A stretch of DNA of 64,000 nt from positions 1 through 64,000 of the forward strand of contig NZ_LZOZ01000019.1 in assembly GCF_001679485.1 (NCBI RefSeq), written 5' to 3'. Under the pieces are notes generated by a model. That model did no database searches and was not told where the DNA came from. It saw only the letters and a list, made by a program, of their open reading frames with translations. Of this stretch, positions 9,587 to 20,331 are shown piece after piece; the stretch's first letter is position 1; every line of letters starts with the position of its first letter. This DNA is from Haemophilus sp. CCUG 60358 (lineage in GTDB: Bacteria; Pseudomonadota; Gammaproteobacteria; Enterobacterales; Pasteurellaceae). The position numbers and the translations under genes were made by a program.

Positions 9587-10482
9587 ATTTGGCTGTTCTC
9601 ACACAAACCGAGACTCGCTAGAAATTCAATAAATGCGCGAACTTTAGCGGGTAAATGACGACGATTTGGGTAAACCACATAAATATCTAAAGGTTTTTGT
9701 TTATATTCAGACAAAATTTCAACTAACTCACCTGAAGCAAGCGCATCTTTTACAAAGAAACCAGGTGAATTGCTGATGCCCAAGCCTGCTTTTGTCATTT
9801 CTAACAATGCCATACCATTATTAGAAACCACTTTAGATTGAATTTTATAACGTTGAATTTGATTGGCTTTTGTTGATTGCCAATGTACTTGATTTAACGA
9901 TGATTTATAAAGTAAACCTTGGTGATATTCTAAATCATCAGGTGTAAGTGGTGTGCCTCGCAACTCTAAATAACTTGGCGAAGCAACAAAATGCATAGGG
10001 GAGCTGCTAATTTTACGCGCAACAAGTGAGCTGTCTTGCATATAACCGATACGTAATGCTAAGTCATAGCCTTCCGCAACGAGATCAACACGCTTGTCTT
10101 CAAATTCAATTTCTACGTGTAAATTGGGATGAAGCTCAATAAATTTAGGCAAGTTAGGTGAAATATAAAGTAAGCCAAAATCACGTGGCACAGAGATTAA
10201 TAAATTACCTTGTAAGCTCTTTGCCATATTACTGATGCTAGAGTCAGCCTCGCTTAAATCTAATAGAATGGCTTGGCAACGTTGATAATAAAGCATACCG
10301 GCTTCTGTCGGCACAATTTTTCGTGTTGTACGTTGTAATAATCGCGTTTTTAAATGTTCTTCTAATTGTGAAACTAATTTACTCGCCATTGCCACAGAAA
10401 TATTCTGTTGGTTTGCGGCTTGTGTAAAACTTTGCGTTTCGATCACTTTACAGAAAACCGAAATTGCATTGAGTTTATCCAT
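9583..10482 (-). CDS. LysR-family transcriptional regulator
   Basis: A 299-residue LysR regulator. An N-terminal winged helix-turn-helix (MDKLNAISVFCKVIETQSFTQAA... about residues 1-60) is followed by a periplasmic-binding-protein-like effector domain (from about residue 90). It resembles the branch that often represses a neighbouring oxidoreductase gene, but no such target is adjacent: topA is divergent and rnm convergent. The effector is unknown. The start is set by the conserved MDKLxAxxVF beginning. Confidence 0.88.
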   Translation of the reverse strand: MDKLNAISVFCKVIETQSFTQAANQQNISVAMASKLVSQLEEHLKTRLLQRTTRKIVPTEAGMLYYQRCQAILLDLSEADSSISNMAKSLQGNLLISVPRDFGLLYISPNLPKFIELHPNLHVEIEFEDKRVDLVAEGYDLALRIGYMQDSSLVARKISSSPMHFVASPSYLELRGTPLTPDDLEYHQGLLYKSSLNQVHWQSTKANQIQRYKIQSKVVSNNGMALLEMTKAGLGISNSPGFFVKDALASGELVEILSEYKQKPLDIYVVYPNRRHLPAKVRAFIEFLASLGLCENSQI

Positions 10483-10579
10483 TTATAAATCCTTTTTGAA
10501 AAAAAGCTTGATTTTATCGGCGTAAGTTTGCAGTATATCGCCAACTTTACAGAATTCTAGTTATATTTTAGGTAAGCAA

Positions 10580-13186
10580 ATGAGCAAATCTTTAGTGATT
10601 GTGGAGTCGCCAGCCAAAGCGAAAACCATCAATAAATATTTAGGTAGCCAGTATGTGGTGAAATCCAGCGTAGGGCATATTTGTGATTTGCCTACTGCAG
10701 GGAGTAGCACAGGCGAGAAGGCTAAACCCGTTTCCACTAAAGGATTAAGTGCGGAAGAAAAAAACAAAATTAAAGCAGAAAAAGACCGTGCGGCCTTAGT
10801 GAAACGTATGGGAATTGACCCTTATCATGATTGGAAAGCCAATTATCAAATTCTACCGGGTAAAGAAAAAGTTGTTTCCGAATTAAAATCCCTTGCTAAA
10901 AAATCCGATCATATTTATCTCGCAACCGACTTGGATAGAGAAGGAGAGGCTATCGCGTGGCATTTACGTGAAGTGATCGGTGGCGATGATAGTCGTTTTA
11001 GCCGCGTTGTATTTAATGAGATTACGAAGAAAGCAATCGAAAAAGCATTCCAGAATCCTGCTCACATTAATATGGACCAGGTTAATGCTCAGCAAACCCG
11101 TCGTTTCTTAGACCGCGTGGTAGGCTTTATGGTGTCGCCATTATTATGGAAGAAAGTGGCTCGTGGGTTATCTGCAGGGCGAGTACAATCTGTTGCCGTG
11201 AAATTGGTGGTAGAGCGTGAACGTGAAATTAAAGCATTCCAACCAGAAGAGTTTTGGGAAATTGAAGCGCTAACCCAAACGAGCAAGAAAGAAGACTTAC
11301 GTTTGGATGTGGTGCAATATAAAGGCAAGAAATTTGAGCCGAAAAATGAAAAAGAAGCACAAAGTGCGGTCGATTTTTTAAATAAATCATATTACGTTGT
11401 CACAGATTTAGAAACAAAACCAACAGGTTCTAGACCAAGAGCCCCATTTATTACTTCAACTTTACAACAAACTGCAAGCACACGTTTAGGTTTTGGTGTG
11501 AAGAAAACCATGATGTTGGCACAACGTTTATACGAAGCTGGTTACATCACTTATATGCGTACTGACTCTACCAACTTGAGTCAAGATGCATTAAATATGG
11601 CACGCTCTTATATCGAAAGCCATTTCGGCAAAGATTATTTGCCAGCTAAACCGAATTTCTATTCGAGCAAAGAAAATGCACAAGAAGCACACGAAGCGAT
11701 TCGTCCTTCTGATGTGAAAATGCTCGCGGATCATTTAAGTGGTATGGATAAAGATGCCGTGCGCTTGTATGATTTAATCTGGCGTCAATTTGTAGCCTGC
11801 CAAATGCCGGCTGCACAATATGACAGCACAACCGTCACTGTAATGGCTGGTGATTATGAATTGAAAGCCAAAGGCCGTATTTTACGCTTTGATGGTTGGA
11901 CAAAAGTCTTGCCACAATTAGGTAAAAATCCAGAAGACCAAATTTTACCGGCTGTGAGTTTAAACGAAACATTAGCACTAAAAACGGTTTCGCCAAGCCA
12001 ACACTTTACCAAACCGCCAGCTCGTTTTACTGAAGCTGCATTGGTTAAAGAATTGGAGAAACGTGGTATTGGTCGTCCTTCTACTTATGCAGCAATTATT
12101 TCGACTATTCAAGAACGTGGTTATGTACGCATTGAAAATCGCCGTTTCTACGCAGAGAAAATGGGCGAAATCGTTACTGATCGCTTAAATCAATCTTTTT
12201 CTGATTTGATGAGCTACGATTTCACTGCCAACATGGAAAACGTACTAGACCAAATTGCATCCGGTGAGAAAAATTGGAAAGCTGAGTTAAATCAATTCTT
12301 CAAAGATTTTTCTACCCAACTTTCTACGGCTGAATTAGATGAGTTAGAAGGTGGAATGAAGCCGAATAGCCTTGTGCTCACCGATATTGATTGCCCAACT
12401 TGTGGTCGCAAAATGGCGATTCGCACAGCAAGTACAGGTGTCTTCCTTGGTTGTTCTGGTTATGCATTACCACCAAAAGAGCGTTGTAAAACAACGATTA
12501 ATCTTATTCCAGAAGCTGAATTATTAAATGTGCTAGATGAGGCTTCTGAGACCAAAGCCTTAATGGATCGTAAACGTTGTCCGAAATGCGGTACCGCGAT
12601 GGATAGCTATATCATTGACCCACATCGTAAATTACATATTTGTGGTAACAATCCGAATTGTGATGGTTATTTGGTTGAACAAGGCCAATTCAAAATTAAA
12701 GGCTATGATGGTCCGATTGTAGAATGTGATAAGTGTGGTTCAGATATGCACTTAAAACTCGGTCGTTTTGGTAAATATATGGGCTGTACCAGCTGTGATA
12801 ATACCCGTAAGATTTTGAAAAACGGCGAGGTTGCACCGCCAAAAGAAGAGCCGGTTCATTTCCCTGAACTAAAATGCGAAAAATCTGATGCGTATTTTGT
12901 ACTACGTGATGGTGCAAGTGGGGTGTTTATGTCAGCACATAACTTCCCGAAATCACGTGAAACACGACCGGCAAAAGTGGCGGAATTAGCGCTTTATCGT
13001 GATCGTTTACCGGAGAAATTACGTTATTTAGCGGATGCGCCACAAAAAGACCCTGAGGGTAATGAAGCCATTATCCGCTTTAGCCGTAAAGAAAAACATC
13101 AATATGTGACATCTGAAAAGAATGGCAAAGCCACAAAATGGATTGTGGATTATATTGATGGAAAATGGGTAGAACGGAAAAAGTAG
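10580..13186 (+). CDS. topA: DNA topoisomerase I (type IA)
   Basis: An 868-residue topoisomerase that relaxes negative supercoils. The TOPRIM domain starts at residue 1 ([16 protein letters not shown]) and contains the acidic [12 protein letters not shown] triad. The active-site tyrosine is in [10 protein letters not shown] near residue 325. The C-terminal region holds three four-cysteine zinc ribbons (starting CPTCGRK, CPKCGTA and CDKCGSD) and then a basic tail. Length equals the E. coli enzyme. A LOG-family gene begins one base after its stop. Confidence 0.98.
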   Translation: MSKSLVIVESPAKAKTINKYLGSQYVVKSSVGHICDLPTAGSSTGEKAKPVSTKGLSAEEKNKIKAEKDRAALVKRMGIDPYHDWKANYQILPGKEKVVSELKSLAKKSDHIYLATDLDREGEAIAWHLREVIGGDDSRFSRVVFNEITKKAIEKAFQNPAHINMDQVNAQQTRRFLDRVVGFMVSPLLWKKVARGLSAGRVQSVAVKLVVEREREIKAFQPEEFWEIEALTQTSKKEDLRLDVVQYKGKKFEPKNEKEAQSAVDFLNKSYYVVTDLETKPTGSRPRAPFITSTLQQTASTRLGFGVKKTMMLAQRLYEAGYITYMRTDSTNLSQDALNMARSYIESHFGKDYLPAKPNFYSSKENAQEAHEAIRPSDVKMLADHLSGMDKDAVRLYDLIWRQFVACQMPAAQYDSTTVTVMAGDYELKAKGRILRFDGWTKVLPQLGKNPEDQILPAVSLNETLALKTVSPSQHFTKPPARFTEAALVKELEKRGIGRPSTYAAIISTIQERGYVRIENRRFYAEKMGEIVTDRLNQSFSDLMSYDFTANMENVLDQIASGEKNWKAELNQFFKDFSTQLSTAELDELEGGMKPNSLVLTDIDCPTCGRKMAIRTASTGVFLGCSGYALPPKERCKTTINLIPEAELLNVLDEASETKALMDRKRCPKCGTAMDSYIIDPHRKLHICGNNPNCDGYLVEQGQFKIKGYDGPIVECDKCGSDMHLKLGRFGKYMGCTSCDNTRKILKNGEVAPPKEEPVHFPELKCEKSDAYFVLRDGASGVFMSAHNFPKSRETRPAKVAELALYRDRLPEKLRYLADAPQKDPEGNEAIIRFSRKEKHQYVTSEKNGKATKWIVDYIDGKWVERKK

Positions 13187-13187
13187 G

Positions 13188-13748
13188 ATGAACATCACGG
13201 TTTATTGCGATGCAAGTTTAGGTAATGATTCAGCCTATCAGGCTGCCGCAACAAAATTAGGGAAATGGATTGCAGATGCCCAACATACTTTAGTCTATGG
13301 TGGGGGAAAATTGGGATTAATGGGCGTGGTTGCAGATACTGTACTTGCTCATCAAGGCAAGGTAATTGGCATTATTCCTCAATTTTTACAAGACAGAGAA
13401 GTTGCACATCCTAATTTGACCAAGACCGTGGTTGTTGAAAGCATGTCTGAGCGAAAAAATAAAATGATTGAGCTCGGTGATGCTTATATCGCTTTGCCTG
13501 GTGGACCTGGCACTTTAGAAGAGATTGCTGAAGTGATTTCTTGGGCGCGAATTGGAAAAAATAACAATCCTTGCATTCTGTTTAATGAAAAGGGGTATTT
13601 TGATTCACTAAAGTCCTTTTTTAGCCATATGGTGAAAGAAGGCTTCTTTACTCAAGGTGATTTTGAGAAGATTCTACTCTCGAATGATCTTCAAAAAATT
13701 GAAACCTTTATTGAACATTACCAACCTCCAGCGTTAAGAACATATTAA
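13188..13748 (+). CDS. LOG-family protein (TIGR00730; putative nucleotide phosphoribohydrolase)
   Basis: A 186-residue Rossmann-like protein of the lysine-decarboxylase-like / LOG family. The signature PGGPGTLEEIAE occurs near residue 105, preceded by SMSERKNKM (usually the arginine of SMxxRK). Plant members release cytokinin bases from nucleotides; bacterial members cleave AMP or related nucleotides to base and ribose phosphate, so that is the likely activity. Its ATG lies one base after topA, so it is in the topA operon. Its own terminator appears to have been split by the IS-bounded insertion that follows. Confidence 0.85.
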   Translation: MNITVYCDASLGNDSAYQAAATKLGKWIADAQHTLVYGGGKLGLMGVVADTVLAHQGKVIGIIPQFLQDREVAHPNLTKTVVVESMSERKNKMIELGDAYIALPGGPGTLEEIAEVISWARIGKNNNPCILFNEKGYFDSLKSFFSHMVKEGFFTQGDFEKILLSNDLQKIETFIEHYQPPALRTY

Positions 13749-13750
13749 AA

Positions 13751-13753
13751 AAG
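13751..13753 (+). repeat. Left AAG of the presumed target duplication of the IS-bounded block
   Basis: AAG immediately outside IS copy 1. The same AAG lies immediately outside IS copy 2 at 20722-20724. Fusing the two flanks gives AAAAAAGTGCGGT, an 8-base loop, then ACCGCACTTTTTT: a perfect 13-bp-arm terminator, presumably the pre-insertion sequence. Confidence 0.65.
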
Positions 13754-13784
13754 TGATCTGCCCCCCAAAAGTTGGACAGGTTAG

Positions 13785-14592
13785 TTAACTTAAATATTGA
13801 GCTCGGTATTGCACTGGGCTCAATCCTCTTAAACCAAGTTTAATTCGTTTTTGGTTGTAATACACTAAATATTCTTCAATTTCAGCCTGTAATTCAGCAA
13901 TTGAATGATAAGTCCGAGAGTAAAAGCACTCTGATTTTAATATTGCAAAAAAGCTTTCAATCACCGCATTATCGTAGCAATTTCCTCGGCGGCTCATACT
14001 TTGAACCGCTTTACCCTCCAACATTTTCACCCATTCTGCCGTGCCATACAATACGCCTTGGTCGCTATGAATAATCGGGCATTCTGTCGGTTTAATCCTA
14101 CTAAGCCCTTGTTCTAACATCTTTTTTACCAATGAAAATTTGGGGCGTGTCGCAAAGTTATAGGCAATCACTTCTCGGTTAGCCAAGTCCATCAACGGTG
14201 AAAAATAAAGCTTTTCTTGCCCAACCTGAAATTCCGTTACATCCGTTACCCATTTTTGATTGAGTGCTATCGCTGTAAAATCACGATTCAGTAAATTCGG
14301 GGCTATATGCGATGTTTTTCCACGTTTTCCATGTCTTTTCTTGCGTAAAATGGAATGAATACCTAACTCGTTCATCGGCTTTAACACCGTTTTATGATTC
14401 ATAATTAAAACCCATTTGGCGTAATTTAAACGTCATGGGGCGATAACCATCTCGTTTTCTGTTCTTTTTATACAGCGATAAGATAGCCTCTTTTACCTCG
14501 TGATAATTTCGCTTAATCTCTTTATAGTAAAAGCTTGAGCGAGGCATTTTAGCCACATGAAGTAAATCATTTAACGCGTGGTCCGGCTTCAA
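13785..14592 (-). pseudogene. IS3-family transposase orfB, frameshifted
   Basis: A DDE integrase-type OrfB in two pieces. The N-terminal piece (14392-14592) has the MPRSSFYYKEIKRNYHE segment and ends at GFNYES. The C-terminal piece (13785-14402) holds the rve catalytic core with TDVTEF, HSDQG and VIESFF (the D, D and E residues). Copy 2 reads straight through this point; here one extra A near 14401 shifts the frame. Copy 1 keeps the YKKNRKR segment (before RDGYRP), which in copy 2 is four residues shorter, so neither copy derives simply from the other. Confidence 0.88.
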
Positions 14593-14962
14593 TCTTTCAA
14601 TGATTTTTCTTTTTTCTGTCGTTGTTTTTGACGGTCGAGCGCCTCCAACTCCTTTAGATAAGCGATCTCCGCACGAGCCAAGGCGAGCTCTCGTTGTAAC
14701 TTTTTAAACGCTTTAGGTGAAAAGTCTGTAGTTTCCGGAGTTTCAATGTCTTTCTTTTTCATCTTTGGCTTCACTATTTTCGGGGGGGAAGGTTTGTATG
14801 AGGCGATTTTACGCCATCAAGCCCTCTTTCCCGAAATGCTTTTAGCCAATAAATGACGAGAGCGTGGGAAATTTTATGAAGTTTAGCCACCTCACGGATA
14901 CCATAATCCTGTTCAGTGACGAGTTTGATAATTTTCAAACGAAATTGATAAGAATAGGACAT
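14589..14962 (-). pseudogene. IS3-family transposase orfA, frameshifted
   Basis: The helix-turn-helix OrfA (MSYSYQFRLKIIKLV...) is interrupted where the C run is 7 long (G7 on the plus strand, 14782-14788). The first piece (14774-14962) ends at NLPPRK. The second piece (14589-14774) carries the leucine-zipper-like segment ending KKEKSLKD. Copy 2 with 8 residues in the run reads through as NLPPPKIVKPK. The deletion of one base in a homopolymer could be phase variation as well as decay. Confidence 0.85.
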
Positions 14963-15024
14963 AATCTGCACCTAAAAATAGGTGTCCAGATTTTGGGGTG
15001 CAGATCACTTTTTTATTTATTTCG

Positions 15025-18000
15025 TTAGAACTGCCAATCAAATTTCATCATGACAGTACGCGGACGTCCGTAGAAATTATTCATCCCGCGAGTACGATTA
15101 TAGTTATTTTCAAAGTAAGTTTTATCCGCTAAATTCGTTCCAATCAAACTGAGTTTGGCGTGGCGATTAAACTCGTACTGAATATTGGCATCAAACAGAG
15201 TATAGCCTGCTTGTTTAACGCCATATAAGCTACTTGTCGGGCTCTGTGCAGAGATACCGGCACCAATCGTCCATTTGCTACTTGGAATTCGGTAACTGGT
15301 GGCAAGTCGAAACATCTGAACAGGTGTAAAATTACTAAAGTTGTAAGGATCTTTAGCGCCTTTTGCCCGTTCATTATTAATTTCTTCTGCATTTTTATAT
15401 TTACTTTTATTGTAAGTATATCCTGCAAAAAGTTGCCAATTTTCTGTTATATTTCCAGCCAACTCCAATTCAAACCCCTTGCTAACAACGCGTCCGATTG
15501 GTTTTGCGATGGTCTGGAATGATCCAACAGCACCATTTTTGCCCGGTATATATCCAAAATCAACAACAGTACGATTTTTTTGCTCAACAGAAAATAAAGC
15601 CAAAGAGCTATTTAATTGATTATCAAAGAAAGAGCCTTTCCAACCGATTTCATAGTTTGTACCAATTAACGGAGGTAATACCGTTTTACTGGTAATATCT
15701 ACGTTGTCTTGCTGTTTAAAAATCTTAGTATAACTTGCATAAAGGCTCTGCTCATTCGTCAAATCATAAGTAATACCGACATACGGTGTAAAATGATGCC
15801 CCTTCATTTTGGCAGTATAGTGCTCATTATCCTTATCAATATTTGATTGCGATTGATAGCGCGTTGCTGGTTCACCATTATAAACAGGCGTTTCTTTGCG
15901 TTGTGAGGTCTCAAAATGGGTAAACTGCACACCTCCTAATAAATGGAGGCGTTCCGTTGCATTAAAACGAGTGCTCAAAATAACTGCGTGCGTTTCATTT
16001 TTATTGAAATATTTAGCGTAGTTATAACGAGCTAAAACATGGTCATCCGGCTCCTTCAACATCTTATAAACAATTTCATTTGGATTTCCATAAGCACCAT
16101 TTTTATACTTAATGTTACCGTTGCTGTTACGTTCCGGAATTTTTTGCCCATTTTTATCTAATTCATACAAAATATTACCGTCTTTATCGACTTTAATTTT
16201 ATAAGCATGTTGGCAATCTGGTGTATAAAGCATATGGTCACCTTTTTCATCATGCTTGTCCCAATCCGGTTCAGGAAGATTTTTATCGGTTGGAGAATAA
16301 TAATTTCCTTGCTCATTAGGAACACAACGACCGGCTAAATGCTGATGCACTTGACCAACCTCATCAATAGTACTTATACGATAACGTTTCTGAAAAATTT
16401 CAACAAAATCTGATTGAATATTTTCATGGTTATAAGCATAACCTACATAAAAATCATGGTCTCGTTCAAAAAGATTATAGTGCCCAGTTAAATTCAATTT
16501 AATCCCGTATTGTTCGTCCTTTTTAATATGTCGAATTGGTGCGAATGTAAATTTTCGATTAGTTGTACCTTTATTGTTATAAGCCCTATTATAGAGATAG
16601 TTTGAAAAACGGTTTTCTGCGTCGTTAGCAATACCTGCTTCTTGTAGTTTTTTGTCAATATATTCTTGTTTATCTTTATCAATACCAGGATCTGCCCAGT
16701 CATTACATAAAAAATCAAGACCAATATCATTCATGCATTGTTCAAAACCTTTTTTACGGGCAGCAAGCCGATCGTTTCTATATTGATTAAAGTCGCCTTG
16801 GTTAAATTGATTTTGAGCGTAATCTGCCTTACGTTGCTCGTATTCTTTCGTTGCTTGATCACGATATTCTTTTAATTTTTTAAGTGCTTGGTCTTTTGGC
16901 TCAAAAGGAATAATTTCACCTTTCTCGGTTAGAAATCCTTGCGCGTCAGAACCGGACAAACCGGCAGCATGTTCATCTTTGATAAAAAATTGCCCAACTT
17001 TTGCATCTGAATTATTTTTTGTATAGGACGCCTCAATACTAAACTCCCAATCGTTATCAAAAACAAATTTGGTATTAGCAAATAAGTTATATTTATCACC
17101 CTTCAAACGAGACCAACTCTGTCCTAAATAGGTATTTCGAGGTAGTTTTACTGGATTATTACATGCCGGACGGGAGGCAAAAGGAGCAACTTGGGGATTT
17201 TCACAAGGTAATATCACGCCAGAAAAATCCGGCACTTCATTAATTTTCTGATACATACCGCCTAAAGTTAACACGCCAACATTGCCTAAATCCACGTCAG
17301 CGACACCATAAATTAGCCCTTTTTTACCATGCACATTATCTTTAAAAGACTTTGCTTTTTCCCCTACACCAACTAAACGGGCACGAATACTATTATCTTG
17401 ATTTACGCCTCCGGAAACGTCCAGTAGCGTACGGGTACTGCCTCGGTGATCGACCGTTATTTCTCCTAGGTGTTGGAATTTATCTGTAGGCCGTTTTCGA
17501 ATCAAATTAATTGTGCCGCCAGGCTCAGAGTTAGACTGGGTCAATCCTGTCGCACCACGCACAACTTCAATATGATCATAAATAGCTAGATCAGTGCTAG
17601 GAGAAACGTCTATTTTGGCGGTATAACCTGAACGCCCACCTACATTAGTCGTAATACCATCTTCACCAATTTGATCTACATAAAAACCACGGGAAAGAAA
17701 ACGAGTTTGTAACCCTGAATCACGTACAACATTAACCCCTGTGGTATTCTTCATTGCTTCTTCAAGAGTATGAATAGCTTTGTCATCTAATTGCTTTTTG
17801 GTAATCACACTAACAGATTGTGGCGTATCCTTACCGGAAACTTTTAGTCCAGTAGCTGTTTTCATAGACTTAATTGTATAGCTACGGCTACCCTCAGTGG
17901 TATTAGTATCAGTTTCTTCAATAACATTAATCTGCTCTAAACTGTCCTCCGTATACGCGGTTTGGCAAGTACAAAATAAAGAAATAGAAAGTAGACTAAG

Positions 18001-18039
18001 GCGAAAATAAGATGGGGGTGAAAGACGAGATTGATGCAT
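15025..18039 (-). CDS. TonB-dependent siderophore receptor (FhuE/FpvA-like), unusually large
   Basis: A 1,004-residue outer-membrane receptor. In order: signal peptide (to about residue 30), a TonB-box-like EQINV, an N-terminal segment with SYTIKSMKTATGLK, a plug domain (VSGKDTPQSVSVITKKQLDD to GGTINLIRKRP), then a beta barrel ending in aromatic Phe (KFDWQF). This order fits ferric-siderophore receptors; ferrichrome/coprogen-type substrates are possible, but the ligand cannot be read. The family is usually 700-800 residues. The excess lies in two lysine-rich, cysteine-containing insertions, about residues 345-470 and 545-650, probably extracellular loops. A Fur-like box precedes it. The gene is bounded 17 bp downstream by IS copy 1, and no uptake word was seen in its 3 kb, so it looks acquired. 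Confidence 0.88.
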   Translation of the reverse strand: MHQSRLSPPSYFRLSLLSISLFCTCQTAYTEDSLEQINVIEETDTNTTEGSRSYTIKSMKTATGLKVSGKDTPQSVSVITKKQLDDKAIHTLEEAMKNTTGVNVVRDSGLQTRFLSRGFYVDQIGEDGITTNVGGRSGYTAKIDVSPSTDLAIYDHIEVVRGATGLTQSNSEPGGTINLIRKRPTDKFQHLGEITVDHRGSTRTLLDVSGGVNQDNSIRARLVGVGEKAKSFKDNVHGKKGLIYGVADVDLGNVGVLTLGGMYQKINEVPDFSGVILPCENPQVAPFASRPACNNPVKLPRNTYLGQSWSRLKGDKYNLFANTKFVFDNDWEFSIEASYTKNNSDAKVGQFFIKDEHAAGLSGSDAQGFLTEKGEIIPFEPKDQALKKLKEYRDQATKEYEQRKADYAQNQFNQGDFNQYRNDRLAARKKGFEQCMNDIGLDFLCNDWADPGIDKDKQEYIDKKLQEAGIANDAENRFSNYLYNRAYNNKGTTNRKFTFAPIRHIKKDEQYGIKLNLTGHYNLFERDHDFYVGYAYNHENIQSDFVEIFQKRYRISTIDEVGQVHQHLAGRCVPNEQGNYYSPTDKNLPEPDWDKHDEKGDHMLYTPDCQHAYKIKVDKDGNILYELDKNGQKIPERNSNGNIKYKNGAYGNPNEIVYKMLKEPDDHVLARYNYAKYFNKNETHAVILSTRFNATERLHLLGGVQFTHFETSQRKETPVYNGEPATRYQSQSNIDKDNEHYTAKMKGHHFTPYVGITYDLTNEQSLYASYTKIFKQQDNVDITSKTVLPPLIGTNYEIGWKGSFFDNQLNSSLALFSVEQKNRTVVDFGYIPGKNGAVGSFQTIAKPIGRVVSKGFELELAGNITENWQLFAGYTYNKSKYKNAEEINNERAKGAKDPYNFSNFTPVQMFRLATSYRIPSSKWTIGAGISAQSPTSSLYGVKQAGYTLFDANIQYEFNRHAKLSLIGTNLADKTYFENNYNRTRGMNNFYGRPRTVMMKFDWQF

Positions 18040-18072
18040 TTTTGGCTCCTAAATAAGAATTATTTTTATTAA

Positions 18073-18091
18073 AATAATAACAATTATTATT
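18073..18091. promoter_or_regulatory. Fur box upstream of the TonB-dependent receptor
   Basis: AATAATAACAATTATTATT matches 14 of 19 positions of the Fur consensus GATAATGATAATCATTATC and lies 34-52 bp upstream of the receptor ATG. Iron repression is expected for a siderophore receptor. Confidence 0.65.
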
Positions 18092-18270
18092 CTTAAAGAA
18101 AAGAAAAAAGATAACCAAATGACTATTCATAAAATATCTTTTTTATACAAAAGGACAGTATGGCCTATAGAACAAAAATATAGCTAAAAGTACCTTCAAG
18201 CTTCACTTGTGAGCCTAAAAACGGTTTATTTTGTCAGTAATACTAATAGTCAAATCAACAAAACATTACG

Positions 18271-19446
18271 TTAAGGCATCAATCTCAATAACACTAACAC
18301 CTCATAATGCGACGTATGTGGGAACATATCGAACAGTTGGATTTTTTCCATTTGATAATGGGGCAAAGATCGCAAATCTTTGACCATGGTTTCAGCATTA
18401 CAGCTGGAATACAAAATAAAGTGCGGTCGCATTTTATTGAGAAATTCGGCGAGCGATTGACCAATGCCTCGACGAGGCGGGTTGACGATAACCAAATCGG
18501 GTTTGTCTGCTTGAGCCAAGGCAAAATTTGCCGCATCTAACGATTGAAAATGAACTTGCTTCTCCAATCCGAGTTGCTGTGCCGATAGTTTCGCAGCGGC
18601 AATGGCAGAAGCGGAGATTTCAATACCGGTGAGGTGGATTTGTTGAGCCGAGTTTTGCGTTTGCAATGCTTTCAAGCAATGTAGTCCGAAACCGCCCACA
18701 CCACAGAACAAATCCCAAAGTTGACGAATGGGCAGGTCTTTTATCCATTGTTGTGCCGTGCCGTATAACCCTTCAGCAACTTGTGGGTTGGTTTGAAAGA
18801 ACCCCTGAGGGCGAATAAAAAGTGGAATCTGATTAAACCTTTCAGGTAAGGTGTGTTGTTCTGTCAAGAAAATCTCTTTTTCACCCTCGAGAATTGCGGC
18901 ATTTTGCGGCTGGATATTCACGCTAATGACGGCAAGTTGCGGCAATTTTTGACGCAATCCCGCTAGTTCACGTTGAATCAACGGCAATTTGGCTTCCGAA
19001 CGTAACACAAAGCGCAACATGAGTTGGTGGCTGCGTTGGCTTTCTGTCAATAAAAGATGTTTCAATTCGCCTTTTTGCTTTGCCACGTTATACGGCACAA
19101 GGCCTGCGTGTGCGATGAAATCTTTAAGAAGAGGAAAGATAGCTTGAAAATGTTGTGGATAAAGTGGGCAATCGCATAAATCCACCGCACTTTGTGGCGC
19201 CAACGGGTTCGGCAAGATCCCGAGGATTGGGCGTTCAACTGCGCCACTGACAACCATTTTGGCTTTATTACGAAACCCATCAAGGGAAGATTGAAAAGGC
19301 GCAACCCAACTCAAATGAGACGTATCTAAACCGTGCAGCTGCTGTTGCAAGTGAACGGTTTTCTGTTCTAGTTGAACGGAATACGGTAGTTCCAACCATT
19401 GACAAGAACGACAATCGCCTCGTTGATAATGTTCGCACTGAATCAT
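18271..19446 (-). CDS. rlmC: 23S rRNA (uracil-C5)-methyltransferase RlmC
   Basis: A SAM-dependent methyltransferase that makes m5U747 in 23S rRNA. The N-terminal iron-sulfur cysteines are clear ([14 protein letters not shown]), a layout typical of RlmC rather than RlmD or TrmA. SAM motif I is [24 protein letters not shown] is the motif IV region, and the catalytic cysteine is in [10 protein letters not shown] start at the ATG at 19446 because the frame upstream runs into IS copy 2, whose end is only 34 bp away. The native promoter is therefore displaced, and expression may depend on the IS. The gene contains uptake words (e.g. near 18418), so it is of Haemophilus origin even though it lies inside the IS-bounded block. 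Confidence 0.92.
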   Translation of the reverse strand: MIQCEHYQRGDCRSCQWLELPYSVQLEQKTVHLQQQLHGLDTSHLSWVAPFQSSLDGFRNKAKMVVSGAVERPILGILPNPLAPQSAVDLCDCPLYPQHFQAIFPLLKDFIAHAGLVPYNVAKQKGELKHLLLTESQRSHQLMLRFVLRSEAKLPLIQRELAGLRQKLPQLAVISVNIQPQNAAILEGEKEIFLTEQHTLPERFNQIPLFIRPQGFFQTNPQVAEGLYGTAQQWIKDLPIRQLWDLFCGVGGFGLHCLKALQTQNSAQQIHLTGIEISASAIAAAKLSAQQLGLEKQVHFQSLDAANFALAQADKPDLVIVNPPRRGIGQSLAEFLNKMRPHFILYSSCNAETMVKDLRSLPHYQMEKIQLFDMFPHTSHYEVLVLLRLMP

Positions 19447-19510
19447 ATTAGTTTTTCGTTGCCAGCCATTGCTGTTGAAGTGATCTGCCCCCAAAAGTTG
19501 GACAGGTTAG

Positions 19511-20331
19511 TTAACTTAAATATTGAGCTCGGTATTGCACCGGGCTCAATCCTTTTAAACCAAGTTTAATTCGTTTTTGGTTGTAATACACTAAATATTC
19601 TTCAATGTCAGCCTGTAATTCAGCAATTGAATGATAAGTCCGAGAGTAAAAGCACTCTGATTTTAATATTGCAAAAAAGCTTTCAATCACCGCATTATCG
19701 TAACAATTTCCTCGGCGGCTCATACTTTGCACCGCTTTACCCTCCAACATCTTTACCCATTCTGCCGAACCATACAATACGCCTTGGTCGCTATGAATAA
19801 TCGGACATTCTGTTGGTTTAATCCTACTAAGCCCTTGTTCTAACATCTTTTTTACCAATGAAAACTTCGGGCGTGTCGCAAAGTTATAGGCAATAATTTC
19901 TCGGTTAGCCAAGTCCATTAACGGTGAAAAATAAAGCTTTTCTTGCCCAACCTGAAATTCCGTTACATCCGTTACCCATTTTTGATTGAGTGCCGTCGCT
20001 GTAAAATCACGATTCAGTAAATTCGGGGCAATATGCGATGTTTTTCCACGTTTCCCATGTCTTTTCTTGCGTAAAATGGAATGAATCCCTAACTCGTTCA
20101 TCAGCTTTAACTCCGTTTTATGATTCAAATTAAAACCCATTTGGCGTAATTTAAACGTCATGGGGCGATAACCATCTCGTTTTCTGAGCGATAAGATAGC
20201 TTCTTTAGCTTCGTGATAATTTCGCTTAATCTCTTTATAGTAAAAGCTTGAGCGAGGCATTTTAGCCACACGAAGTAAATCATTTAACGCGTGGTCCGGC
20301 TTAAATCTTTCAATGATTTTTCTTTTTTCTG
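19511..20331 (-). CDS. IS3-family transposase OrfB (DDE integrase core, made by -1 frameshift)
   Basis: OrfB carries the catalytic domain with D, D and E in TDVTEF, HSDQG and VIESFF. It lacks an obvious ATG of its own: an internal GTG (20269) would remove the first residues. The natural product is OrfAB made by -1 frameshifting at the A6G heptamer, after which the frame reads IIERFKPDHALNDLL. The coordinates cover the open -1 frame from the slip region. Compared with copy 1 there is a 12-base in-frame deletion before RDGYRP. Confidence 0.85.

Larger units (their letters stand above)
13754..15007 (-). mobile_element. IS3-family (IS150-like) insertion sequence, copy 1, inactive
   Basis: A 1,254-bp element with imperfect terminal inverted repeats: TGATCTGCCCCCCAAAAG at the left, and at the right (read on the minus strand) TGATCTGCACCCCAAAAT. 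The transposase reads on the minus strand. The inner flank is CTT rather than AAG, so this copy alone has no target duplication. Both transposase frames are broken: the C tract in orfA has 7 instead of 8 residues, and orfB has an inserted A compared with copy 2. Confidence 0.92.

Noticed and set aside
13754..15007. Independent transposition of IS copy 1 with its own target duplication
   Set aside because: Flanks are AAG and CTT, not a direct repeat; only the outer flanks of the pair of copies match.
19447..19494. Longer rlmC start reaching into IS copy 2
   Set aside because: The extra 16 residues come from IS terminal-repeat sequence and begin with TTG; the family N-terminus MxCxxY with the cysteine cluster starts at 19446.
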